Below, piece by piece: positions 42,601 through 54,100 of a stretch of DNA of 64,000 nt (position 1 is its first letter; every line of letters begins with the position of its first letter). This DNA is from Heterotrichella gracilis (taxonomy: Eukaryota > Sar > Xanthophyceae > Tribonematales > Xanthonemataceae). Where the stretch lies: assembly GCA_032358255.1 (NCBI GenBank), contig JAULBX010031039.1, positions 112,728 to 176,727 of the forward strand, given 5' to 3'. The notes under the pieces are model-generated. The model was not told the origin of the DNA. It saw nothing but the letters and a program-made list of their open reading frames with translations, and made no database searches. The position numbers were made by a program, and so were the translations under genes.

Positions 42601-44447
42601 GCGGTGATGATGGCGGGTGGTGGGGTGGTGGAATGTAAGAAAGGGTGGCCTGCAACCAGCCTGCGGTGAATGCACGTGCATGGTCACCTGCTTTCCCCCT
42701 CTACATCCAACAACCCACACAGCTCCACTGGCCACCCACCCCCGCCGCCCACCCACCTACCACCGGCAGCCGGCACACATTGCTCGCCAACGCCCTGCTG
42801 ATGCACTGATACATCTCCATTACCCCGAGAACACCACAACTATGCATCCTACCCGTAACACCCTGCCAGTCCATTCCCCCTCCCAAACACAGCCACCCAT
42901 GTCCCACCAGTGTTCAGTGCATGTCTATTACCCCCCTCCCCCTCCCCTCCACCCCGCAATTCATCACTCCCGCCACCTACCTCCCACCGGCGGCCGGCGC
43001 ACGTTGGTCGTGACCGCCCTGCTGATGCACTGGAACATCTCCACCACACCCAGCGTGGGCGCAAGCCAGCCGTAGTTGTGCGCCGAGCGCGGCAGGTTTG
43101 CGATCTTGGCCATCTCCTCCAGCAGGATGAGGCAGCGCTTGAGCACGAACACCAGGTCCTTGTGCAGGATGGCGGGGATGGGCTCGCGCGCAAGGTGGGC
43201 AAGCAGGAGCATGTGCACCTGGAGTGGGGTTGGGGGTTGGGGTGGTGGTGCGGGGCGGGTCAGCGCATGATGGGGAAGTGCACCAATGGGGTGATTCAGT
43301 GACACATGCACATGCCCAACATGCTGCGCACTGGGACAAAATGCACACATGAGACCCTGTCTTTGTTCCCTTCAAGAATGTGCCATACACGCACCATCGC
43401 CATGCAATCTAGATGAGCCCCGCCCATTCATCAAACACAGCAGAGCTAGGAGAGCACCATGCACCCGCCACCGCACAGGACAACTCCCCCCCATCCCACC
43501 CGCCACACTCCACACGCCAGGACCCTACCCAAAACCCTCCCCGGCCCCCTCCCTACCTTGAGCACGCTTGTCTTCCGCTTCCAGAACACCGACTTGTCCT
43601 TGAGCTCGGGCTGCAGCCGCAGGATGGTTTTGCGCAGCTCGTCCAGCGCCCCCTGCTGCTCGTGCGGCACCGGCATCTGGATGAATTCCATGGCGATGAC
43701 CAGCGTCTCGGGGATGCGCCCCAGGGACTGCGCGGGCTTGACCGCGTACTGGGAGCGGTAGAACATCTCCAGGGTTTCCGGCAGCAGCTGGTTGGGCCCC
43801 ACAAACTTGTTGGAGTTCATGAGATAGCATGCTGCAACTAGGAGGGGCAGCATGATGCCGCACCCCACCAGGCCCGCCAGCAGGAACGGCGCTGACTTGG
43901 AGTCCTTGCTGAAGATCCACTCGGGCAGGGCTACCCCAATGTTGATGGCCTGGCGCCCGTCTGGGTGCCCAAACTCCTGCCAGTTCTTGCGCGAGGTTTC
44001 GTCTGTGAGGGCTTGATAGGCCTTGTTGATGTGCTCGGTGAAGTACTTCTGTGCGTCTGGGTCGGGGTTTTTGTCAGGATGGAAGATAAGGGACAGGCGC
44101 CTGTACGCCTTTTTGATCTCCTGGTCTGTGGCTGTGGTCTGCAGCTGCAGGATCTCGTAGGGGTCAAAGGGCTTTTGCTCCTGGAGACCCTTCTGCACCC
44201 AGCCCAGGATCACAAACAGCAGCAGCCACAGCAGCAAGATGCCCACATTGCTCACAGTCAGCTGCCTCCGCAGCTTCTCCGCCAGTGCTGACTTCTTCTG
44301 CTTCTTTGAGACCCAGCCCTGCACGGCCTCGTCCTCCGCTGCGCCCCCCCCGCAGCACTTCCATATGGTGGCGGGGACCAGGAAGAGCGCCATGATGGTG
44401 ATGATGAAGATGCCAAAGAGGGCTGAGTTGCCCCTGTGCTCCTCCAT
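39619..44447 (-). CDS. SEC63: SEC63 / ERdj2 J-domain subunit of the ER translocon
   Basis: Eight exons: 44447-43557, 43218-42981, 42545-42460, 42016-41855, 41496-41233 (or 41592-41233), 40920-40627, 40318-40190 and 39849-39619, phase-consistent; 764 residues (796 with the longer exon 5). Hydrophobic segments lie at about 12-29, 68-83 and 187-210. Between the second and third is a J domain (about 93-160) with HPD at 123-125 (YRRLSLIFHPDKNPD). The rest matches the Sec63/Brl region, and the C-terminus is strongly acidic (EEDEEREERESEAEDEE...). SEC63 sits in the ER membrane, uses its lumenal J domain to stimulate BiP, and assists post-translational translocation through Sec61. Exon 5 has two in-frame acceptors created by a 96-nt duplication, and part of exon 2 is duplicated in intron 2. 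Confidence 0.92.
41401..41592 (-). repeat. 96-nt in-frame tandem duplication at the start of SEC63 exon 5
   Basis: Both units begin with an AG acceptor followed by GACGTGTCCGACA and encode MENDVVTLDIWAL. The distance between the two acceptors is exactly 96 nt and the frame through both units is open, so use of the distal acceptor adds 32 residues. Confidence 0.85.
42750..42838 (-). repeat. Partial duplicate of SEC63 exon 2 within the following intron
   Basis: About 230 bp downstream of the true exon 2 end, the minus strand again encodes GVMEMYQCISRALASNVCRLP, compared with GVVEMFQCISRAVTTNVRRP in the exon. It retains an equivalent donor (GTAGGTGGG) but starts mid-exon, with no acceptor. Confidence 0.75.
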
Positions 44448-45400
44448 GGTGGCAGGCTGGTGGGGTGGTTAGCCAGGCAGGTGGTGGGGAGCGGTTAAGG
44501 GTCAGTCATGACCACAGCCAGGAGTGGCAGCCCACCTGCGCCAAGGGACAGCCATGAGTCATAGCTGCACCAAAAGCAAGACTGGATGATCGCCAGTATA
44601 GGACTGATTATGCACTGATACACTATGCTACTTGGTACCCGGTGGAGGCCACAGTGGGTGGCTATTGACTGCGCAAGTCCCAGGCCCCTGTGCAGTGTTG
44701 GGTGCGTGCATGCTGCATGGGGGAACCTTGCCACATTGATTGACTTACACGCAAGGATCAGCGCTCCGCAATGATGTATCGTATGTAAACGCCTTCAGGA
44801 CTCGGAATCCCAAGCAGATCACTGGCCTGCAGGTGCACCGTTCTGATTGCAACCACCCCCGGTATGCAGATGAAGCATGCTTCTGTGATAGCGAACTCCA
44901 ATCGCGCCTGATATCCAATGTGACAAGGGCTCCAGGCAGGATTTCAAAGTGAGCAACGTGGACAGTACGTTCTTCACGTACTTTATGCGGCAATCAGCTG
45001 TGCAAGCGGAATGTGCCGCCGCCGTGTGCCACCCGTCCGCCAAGGTCCGCCTGCAATATGCATGCATACGACACTTGTTTGCAGCCAATACTTATTGCAA
45101 CAGGAGCCCAACCAGCTTGCCAAAGTGCGCAAACCTCGTTAGGTTTTTTACTGCCCACATATGGTCTTCGTCACTATCACTCGTAAGCCCAACGAAACCT
45201 CTGCGCCCACCCATGTCCCCCTGACTGCATTGAGAACTGACCACTACTGTTGAAAACCACGCTGAAGTGAAGAGTCTTGAAGCTGGGCTGTTGCGTGGAC
45301 ACTACCCAGTTGTGATTCTGGTCATACTTCTCTGTGACAAACGCAAGTGTCCAACTTGGAGACGTGCGCAACATATAGAACACCCCGTGAACAGACCAAG
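44448..45400. promoter_or_regulatory. Divergent SEC63 / PFD6 intergenic region
   Basis: 953 bp between the divergent starts of two protein-folding genes. It includes several short open frames but none with a recognisable product. Specific promoter elements could not be assigned. Confidence 0.4.
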
Positions 45401-46044
45401 ATGGATGCACTGCGCAACGTGCAGTCGAGTTTGAAGCGAGAGATCGACGAATACAATTCGATAGAGAAAGGTGTGTACGTCGTGCAACGACCGTGTCCTT
45501 GTCACCCTGAGTGTCTCTAATACGTATGTTGGCGTGCAGATGTTGAGAAGAACGCGACTGCACGACAGCAGTATGTCCAGCAACTCAACGAAAACGAGAT
45601 GGTCTTCAAGGTAGGGCAAACAGTGTTACAGTTATTCTGAGCCTGGGCACAGTCGTCTTTGATCTAGCAACCTGGACTCATCCCATGTTGCCATGTAGGA
45701 GTTGGAGTATGTGGAAGAGGATGCCAACGTGTACAAGCTGATTGGCCCCATTCTGGTGAAGCAAGACCTGGTTGAAGCAATTGCAAGCGTCAATACAAGG
45801 CTGGAGTACATCAAGGGTGAACTGAAGAGGCTTGATACCCAATTACAGGGGTTCATGGATAAGCAGAGCCGGAAAAAGCAGCAGGTGTGTGTGGATTTGT
45901 TTGGTTCAAAATGCAGCTCGTATTGCTGCACACATTGGTGTGGCACTCAGCGCATGCTTTCCCACTGCTACTGTCCTTATGCAGATTGTCAAACTCCAGC
46001 AAGACATGCAAAAGATCCAGGCAGCAGCTGGCGTCGCTTCGTAA
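45401..46044 (+). CDS. PFD6: Prefoldin subunit 6
   Basis: Four exons: 45401-45470, 45540-45610, 45699-45884 and 45985-46044, all in phase, encode 128 residues, the usual length of a beta-class prefoldin. The start is MDALRNVQSSLKREIDEYNS. The conserved centre includes ELEYVEEDANVYKLIGPILV and KQDLVEAIASVNTRLEYIKG, followed by the second coiled-coil helix ending in KIQAAAGVAS. Prefoldin is a cytosolic hexamer that hands nascent actin and tubulin to the CCT chaperonin, which suits an organism with flagella. Two heptad-rich helices flank the short beta-hairpin region, as expected. The gene is divergent from SEC63. Confidence 0.93.
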
Positions 46045-46918
46045 GAGGAGTGCTTCGGAGGATGTGACCTGCCGCTGCCTCTGCTCTCCTGCGCTGCAGC
46101 TTGCTGCTCTTTATGGTGGTGCAGAATAACATCAGTTATTGTCAGTATATGCCAACCTTTTTAGTGGGGATCCAGTATGGCACTGCTTGGGTGGCAACCG
46201 GGGCAGCAGCAACCGGGGCATCTGGCTTGCTGTTGACAGCGGTGACAATATGAATCCTGTTGATTGCTGAACAACCACACTAGTTCTCAACTGGTTCAAA
46301 ACAATAACCGTCGAATAATCATATGAACTGCTGTGGAAATAGCCCATATGCATGCCGGCTGGACAGTCCTTGCAGAAACCCTGGCACTTTTTCTTGAAGA
46401 GACCCAGCTTGAGCTGGCACATCTGGGTGTCCCTATTTCATGTTCGTTTTCCTTGATACGCGGCACCAGTATGCCTGGCTTTTAGCCGTGGTCTTCAGTG
46501 CTACCTGGCAATTTAACACTCGCATTGCAAAGGCAAATCTAGGTTTGTAATCCAGTAAGAAATGAGTCTGCACCCCCGGTGCTGTCCAGTAGAAAGGAGT
46601 GGGCAAAAACGAACTGATGGTGCCCCACCACGTTACATATTATTGCAGCATTTGAGTGAGTTCAGCAGTAAACCAGCAGCAGAAAGTTTGCGCGTGGCAC
46701 GAGCTTCCCCACGCCAAGCAGTCAACCGGGCAGCAAGAGTGTACAATTATGCAATCCTGTAGTGTGTCAAGGAACTAGAAATCAGGTGGCAACTTGACAG
46801 TGCGGGTAAATTTTGTGTGCCAGTCAGGTGTGGACCAGGTTTTAATCCCAAGGTCCGGCTTGTTGGCCACATAGGTCACAGGTCATCTTGTCTGTAGGAG
46901 TTGGCTGGAACGTGTCTG
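46045..46918. other. Convergent 3' intergenic region, no supported gene
   Basis: Lies between the PFD6 stop and the stop of the minus-strand gene at 46919, so it carries both 3' UTRs. A TGTAA at 46545-46549 could be a poly(A) signal for PFD6, but it is 500 bp away. Confidence 0.4.
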
Positions 46919-47498
46919 CTACGAAGTGATTGAAAGTATATCTCCAGACCCAACAAAGTTCTTGGTTCTACTTTGCAGCGTGTTTGCGTGGTTTGCTGCC
47001 AGGTTGTCAGCATACACCCCAGCCGCAAAACCAGCAGTTCCCACCTAGCAGAGTGTAGAGGACCCAGGTTAGCTTGTAAGGGTTTATGAAGTGGGGTTGG
47101 TCTAACATAAGACCTGCAACTGAGACATGTATCGGCAAAGTTACCTTTTCAGTCAAAGTCTGAGCCTCCTTCAAGTGTCTGCATGAGGCATCCACCACCA
47201 GCTCAGTCACTTTGTCCAGTGCATACGGGCCATCTGTGGAGCAGCTGTGCTTCACCATACCTACACAGCGCCGTCAAAAAGTCAAGTGAGAACGTTCAAC
47301 TTTCAAATTGTTGCCAACTGGGTAAATTTTGTTGGGCGAACGAGGCAGGCCGAACCTTTGCCCGTCCTCTTGTCATCCTCTACACCTTCACCGTGGTCAT
47401 AGATGAGGCATTTTGCCGCACTGAAAGACGTTTGTTTGCTTGCGTGCACGGAGGCAACATCTTCTTCGCTCATCTTTATCTGTTTGGTCAACTCTTCC
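46919..47498 (-). CDS. Small protein of unknown family (5' end unresolved)
   Basis: Three coherent minus-strand exons: 47498-47356, 47260-47145 and 47044-46919 (TAG), with good splice signals and consistent phase, giving about 127 residues. The first of these needs a preceding exon ending in phase 2; I could not locate it, although it must lie between 47499 and the divergent B3-SET start at 48109. The C-terminal half (ALDKVTELVVDASCRHLKEA, then LTEKVGTAGFAAGVYADNLA) is amphipathic-helical, like a small helical-bundle or histone-fold-sized protein. I do not recognise it. The exon-phase consistency is the main support. Confidence 0.55.
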
Positions 47499-48108
47499 CT
47501 GGCAGTGTACGTGCTTGGTGCAGGCTCGATGGAGTGCAGTGCAGACGTGCTTCTGCTGACGTATATGAAATCAACACTTGCAAGAGAGTCTTATGGTATT
47601 GACCCCGTTGCCAGCCCCAGTTTTAAACTTCACATTGCATGCCGTCTTGGACCAAAAAGTCCAGGGGGTATATTATTTCCTCCTCGTTGAAAGGCGTTTG
47701 GATGTTGCATGTTGAAAAGCAGCAAATCCTTTTTAACGCCTCGACTTGCCAACACCCTGTTACAATCTGGCTCTTTTTGCTGGTCAATCCTTCTGGGTGC
47801 CACCTGAGCGCTTACTACTGTGAGGTGCGCATGGTTTTGAGCTTGATAACCTTTGAAATCTGCATGCATGCATCAACCTATCTTGTTGAACAAACCCTGT
47901 CCTATCGCATCTTGTCCTTTCTGGGGTCCTCTTTCACGTCTAACTGTTCCTTGGCTGTAACTTTGCAGTGTAGCTGTCTTTCCTGCTTCCCAGAAGCCAA
48001 GTGTTCCTTTTTCAGCGACTTCTATGGTGAAAACCGGATTTTCTGGCTTGCTGGGTCACTAATCTCTCAGCATCCACGCAACTTTGGTCTCGGGGAGGAC
48101 TGAGTACC
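47499..48108. promoter_or_regulatory. Divergent upstream region of the unknown small gene and B3-SET
   Basis: 610 bp between the most upstream exon found for the minus-strand gene and the plus-strand start at 48109. It should contain the missing 5' exon of the former and the promoter of the latter. Confidence 0.35.
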
Positions 48109-51100
48109 ATGAAGAAGGCAGGGGTGGTCCAGGAGGGGCTGAAATCTACCCGGAAGAGGACCCGGGTCACTAATCCAGCCTACGAGGACTATGGCCCAGA
48201 GGATCAGTACGAGGAGCTGGATAACCTCTACAAGCAAGACGCAGACCAGCAGCTGGGCCTCCAGACCTACGAGGAGGACGAGGAGCCCCCATACTATGTT
48301 GCTGAGGGGCAGCAGTCTGACGGGTACCAGTCAGATGAGCCCCCTGCCCCCAAGCCCAAGTTCGTCGAAAAGAGGAGAGCAAAGGGCGTGGCGTACGACC
48401 CCAACGCAGCAACTCCTTCGGACGCCTACCAGGACGTGATAGGCAAGCACCGCCGCAAGAAGCAGCGGGTCATCATGCTGCCTACCGCGCTCGCTGGCGT
48501 CACCAAGAAGCAGCGGACCACCAAGCACAAAAGGGCCGCTCGAGCTCCTGAGGCGCTGGCACAGATGCAGCAGCCGTTTGAAGACTACGAACCCCCCGCC
48601 AACGTCGCCCCGCCGGAGCAGCATGCTCACCACACCGGTGGGCCGCAGCTGGGAGCCTTTTTGAGGCCGCTGGACTATGACACTTTCTACTTCCGGCTGT
48701 TCCTGACCAAGGTAGGCACATGTCGAGGGTTTTGCGTGCCCACATGTCGGCCTGCCATCACAACGCACAGGCACGTTGCACACACAGAAAGCGTGGGCAC
48801 TTGAAAGGCACGCTTTCCTTCGCCGTTTGCAACAACATCGAAGCCCCTGTTATCACGTTTGCTCCTGCATGCACCTTTTTACATCCTGCAGGCGGACTTT
48901 TGCATGCATGCACAGGTGCTTGTGATCCATCCAACGGCCTTTTGCATGCATCCGGTCAGTAAAGCCATGTTTTCTTGGTCCTTCTTGACAACGTGTTGGG
49001 CAGTTGTAAACTTGCCACACTGTTTTTTTCAAGCTTGCTAAAGAGCAGCAAGCCAAGGCATCACAGGGTGCTCCACATTCAGTAGTTTTCCTTAGCATCT
49101 CCTGCTGCACTGCACTCTGTCCAGCTGTTTGGGTGCCCTACTTTCACAATTCAACGTCCCTGAGCACTACCCACAACGTCAAGTTTGAATTCGTCAGCTT
49201 CCACTAAGCTTGTTAAAGACCAGCAAGCAAACGCAACACCTGCACCTCCACATTCAGGAGGATTTTCTTTGCAGTCCCTGCTGCACTGCACTGCATTCAG
49301 CTGCTTGGGTGCCTTATTTTCACAATTCAACGTCTGTGAGCAATACCCACAACGTCAAGAATGAAATTGTCAGCTTGCCTGTGCTCTGGAGGTGCAGGCA
49401 GGTAGATAGGCGCACCCTCTTGTCCCCACACATTCTGCACACCTTTCTCCTTCTGCAGCTCCCACCCACTTTTAGAACCCACTCTAGTGATGCACCCACC
49501 TGCTCTTCATATTTTTGCTTAATTATGCTTGCCAGACACTTGGATCCTGGCTCCCAACTGCACAGCACTCCCCTCACCCCTCCCTCATCTCCCTCCCCAC
49601 AGCCTGTGGCCGAGAAGTACCTGCCCAAGCGCCACAACGCGCCCATCGAGCTCATCTGCGCCACCACCGGCCGTGCTTACCTGTGCAAGCTGTACTACAA
49701 GCCCGAGCACCGCCAGTACGCCATCTACGGCTCGCTGTGGAAGAAGTACCTGCGCGAGAACCAGGTCACGCGCGGCTGCGTGCTCAAGTTTGAGCACACA
49801 GGCATCTCGCACTCCTCCGAGGTCACGGGCAGCCACAGCTACCGCGTGTCGGTCGAGTCCCGCTCCCTGGACATGTTTGGGGACGACCTCACCTCCTCGC
49901 GCGAGGCCCGCCAGACACGCCCCAAGACCAAGTCCACCGGCAAGGGCACCCCCAAGATGCGCGGTGGCACCAAGGCCTCGCCCAAGCCAAAGACACCCGC
50001 AGCTGCCATGGGCCTGCTCACCCTCGCAGGGTCACGCTCGCCGGGGGGGACCAAGCGCGGCGGGCCCAAGGGCCTTCCCAAGCCTCGAGGGGCAACCACT
50101 GCGAATAAGCGGGCTGGCGCGGGTGGCGAGATGATGGGGGTGCCCGGGTTCTGGGGCGGCGGTCTGACGCCTGAGACGCCAGGCTTGGAGGAGGTTGACG
50201 GTGCTGGGCGCGGCGAGGAGGGCCGCACCGCCAGCCGCCTGCTTGACTACGGCAAGTGGGACGACTGCCTCATCATCACCAAGGTGGGGGCGCTGGGGCC
50301 AGGGGGGGGTTTTGCGCTGGCGCTGCACATGTGTCATGTGTAGGCAAACAATGGCCCATTTATGGTGCAGCGCAGGTGCTGGCGACAGCCCTTTGGCTTC
50401 ACCTGCCTGTGCGCAGCGCCCCATTTGAACCATGTACCCCAACCCCTGCACGCACATTTACCCCACCCTGCCTGATCATCACCAAGGTGGGGGTGCTGGG
50501 GCTGCGCACGTCTCATGTGGAGGCAGCGATGCATTATGTTGCACCGAAGATGCTGGCGACACAGCTCTTTTGCTCCATTGCCTGTGTGGAGCAACCCATG
50601 GCACTTCACTCCAATCATGAACCATGCACCCCACCCCAAGGCCACCGCACACATATCTTCGCCACCCTGCGTTCCCAGCAGATGTTCTCCATTGTCCCCT
50701 TCCTGCTCCCTCCAGCCACCACCACACGTCTCACACGCACCTGATCTCCCCGGATTTGCAGGAGATGTACCCCATCTTCCCTTTCCCCGAGGAGCCCATG
50801 CCGTCCGATGCCCCCTCCTTCACCTCCAACTTGCAGCTGGTGCACGCATCCATCGTGTACCCAGTCAAGTACTTTGCATACCCCACCGGGGCGCGCGTGG
50901 TGACCAAGGGGTGGAAGGAGTTTGTGTCGGCTGTGGGGCTGGAGAAGGGGGACCTGCTGCACGTCACCTTCCTAGGGGAGGAGAAGCTGCTGAGCAGCCC
51001 AGATGCAGTGCACAGGTGCGGACAGTGCGGGGGTTGAGCAAGCTTAACTGTTTATTCAAGTGGTACCTTAATGCACTGGTGGTTCCTTATGAACTGGTTG

Positions 51101-54100
51101 CTGTACATCATGGGTGCTTGGTTCATGTGTATGCATCCATGCTTCAGTAGCTGCCAGTAATTATACCACCTCAGTGCCTCTGTGTGTCTGAGACACTGAA
51201 CACCCGCCCTCGGCTCCCCTCCCCAGGTACCACGTGCGCTTCACCCGTGCAGCTGACCTGGTGGACGGGGAGCCAATGGATGCAGATGAGCAGGTGAGGG
51301 GTATGCCCGCACAGTCTGCAGGGGTGCTTGCGGTGGAGGCAGGAAGGGTGGGTGGGCAGGTCCTGGTTTGCGGAACAGTACCCTAATGAGGCGACGTAGG
51401 GTACTGTTTCATGTGTCAGTACCCTCGTCGGCCACTTGTGGCATGTTTCACGGTGTACTCAGGTGCATGCATCACCACCTTGCATCGATCCATGCCCGAA
51501 CCAGCCAACTATGCACATACGCTGCAGTAGCATTGCCACTGCTGACGTGGGGTACCATCACACCTGTGCCCATATTGCCGCAGCAGCACATATCCCCTGA
51601 CAATCTCCTCTCCCACCCCCCCAGGGCACCGACCATGATCCCCTGGCCCTGCTGCCGCACCCCTCCCATGCCCCTCTGCCCCAGTTTGATGGCGAGCCAA
51701 GCGCCCTGGGGGATGCGCTGAGGCAGGTGCATCTGGTGCAGGCAGAGGTGAGGAGGGCAGAAATCCTTGCTTAGGGTTGGTGCAGTGTTGAAGAGCACTG
51801 GGAAATATTGATATTTCATTGCACAATCCTGTAGGATCTGATGCATCCCAAATGTACCTCAGGTGCCAGGCAACACGATTGGAACCTGCCTAGCTAGGGT
51901 TTGTGGTTGCTCAGCCACAAGACTGATTATGTCTGGGTTTAGTTGATCTCAGTTGCCAGGGTCACTCTGAAGGTTCCCACATTCTCAAGTGCATCCATAC
52001 AATGAACCCGTTGTGCTGTTCTGTGCAGTACAATCTTGTGGCAATGAATTCGCTCAAGCAATGAGTTCTTTAAATCCACGAGATTCAATGACCATTCCTT
52101 TCAAGGGCATCCCAGCTGGGCCATTCCCTAGCACCAGTCTGCCCCACCCACTGACCCCCTCCCCCCCCCCTCTCCCCCTGCCGCAGCAGCAGTACATGGT
52201 CCAGTGGATGGCCGGTCTGCCCCCCACCCCCGTCACCAAGCAGGCTGTGCTCAAGTGCAAGAAGCAGCTGGGGAGGGTGCTGGATGGGGTGATTGCAGGT
52301 AGGAGGACAGCAGCCTGGAGTGGTAGGGGCACGCCATGGCCTGCTGTGTTGCCCAGTAGATGTGATCCAAGGGGGAAGGGTGGATCAGGATGTGCATGTG
52401 CAGATATGGCGCCAGAACTGGAGGCCGACAATTGAGCCTGCGTGGCTTTGCTCATGACCCCCTGTCTTGGTGGACTGCATGTAAATAGCTTGATAAACTA
52501 TGTTTTAAGGAAGAAAAGCATGTGCTCATCACCTCAGCACCCCATCCGCTCCTCCACCCCCTCCCACCCACATCCACGCCACCCCCACCCGCAGGCTCCC
52601 TCCAGCAGGCCGCCCCTGGGGTGTGGCTTGACCCCCTGCTGCTGCAGCGCCTGGGTGTGACCTACCTGGCGCACTCGCAGTGGCGCGGCAGGGCCATGGA
52701 GCCGGGCGATGGTGTGCTGGATGACATGCGCAGACACGTGGACGGGACCCTGCTGGCGGTGCTGGGGGGCGAGTGCCCATTCAGGCTGGCGGTGAGTGGT
52801 GCTTACGTGGTGGGAGCAGGGTGCACTTCAGGCAGGCCATGAATGGTGGGAATTGTGAGGGGAGTGTGTGTATGGATGCTTGGAAGGCTGTGGGATGGGG
52901 CTGGTGGTGGTCTCCTGCGTTGGTGGACTTGCAGCATGTTTTAAATTCACCAGGAAGGCAACAGGCGTGCATGCCCAGGGGGCTGCTGGTGTGGGGTGTG
53001 TTGAAGGGGGGTGGGGTGGAGGTTGCCATGGTCATGTGGCATGTGGTACACCAGGAGGGACAGTGTCAGGAGGGTGTTGCACGGAGTGTCCAGTGCGTGT
53101 CTAGAGAAACATACCAACGGGGGTGTTGTTAGAGTCTTGATTGCTTGGCATGAGCTAGGGTTTACATCTCCAACGTATCTGCAGGTGATGCCAGTGACGC
53201 AAGCGCCAGAGAAGGGCCACGGCGTGTTTGCCATGCAGGACATCCCGGCAGGTAAGAACGGAGCAGAATAGCCTGACAAGAACCCTGCATCCACTCATGA
53301 AACCTGGCAAGGACCCTAGCAAGGCGTGTGCATTACTGCCAAGCGTGCAATTGCCTGCATGCCCAATGGCTCTCAAGTGATCACAGCGGTTCAGACTATC
53401 GTATGCGCATGCCCTTTCCTGGCAAGTCTACATCCCACCCCTTGGTTCACCCACACACACACACCCCATTCGCACCCCCCAGGCGTGTACATCTCCTCCT
53501 ACGAGGGCGAGCTCATTGACAAGAGCCAAGCTGAGCCCAGGGAGGTGCGCTACTCAAAGAAGAGGGCGGTGAAGAACAAGAGCTACATGTGGGAGCTGGA
53601 CCCTGCTTACGTGGCGGTGGAGGCGGTGCACACAGCAGGTGGGTGGTCATGCCCTACACCCTCATCCTGCATCCTAATCCCTGAATCCGTGTGTCGTGGC
53701 GGAGGCGATGCAAACGGTAGTTTGGCAGGAAACCCTACAATCTGATCTTGGAACCGAAATTCTACATGTCGGAGCGGGTAACCCTAGTGTAACCCCTGCC
53801 TGTTCACTGCCGGTTAGCTACATGCATTGCACATCCTCAATGGAGGAGTCAGCTTTTGCATACGCGTTACTGTGGGGCGCCGTGTGGTATCCTTTGTGAA
53901 TCTGTATATGGCTGCCACATTGGTGCTGCAGCAAGTGCTCTGCTTGTCAGGCTAATCCCTTCCATGCACGCCTACCTACCAGGGGGAATGCATGTAACTA
54001 ACTAACTAACGCCCACCTACCAGTTTGCCCGTGCACTCCCACCCACCACCCATCCAATGCCCCCTACCCCCTGCTCCCACAGACCAGCAGATCCAGTGCC

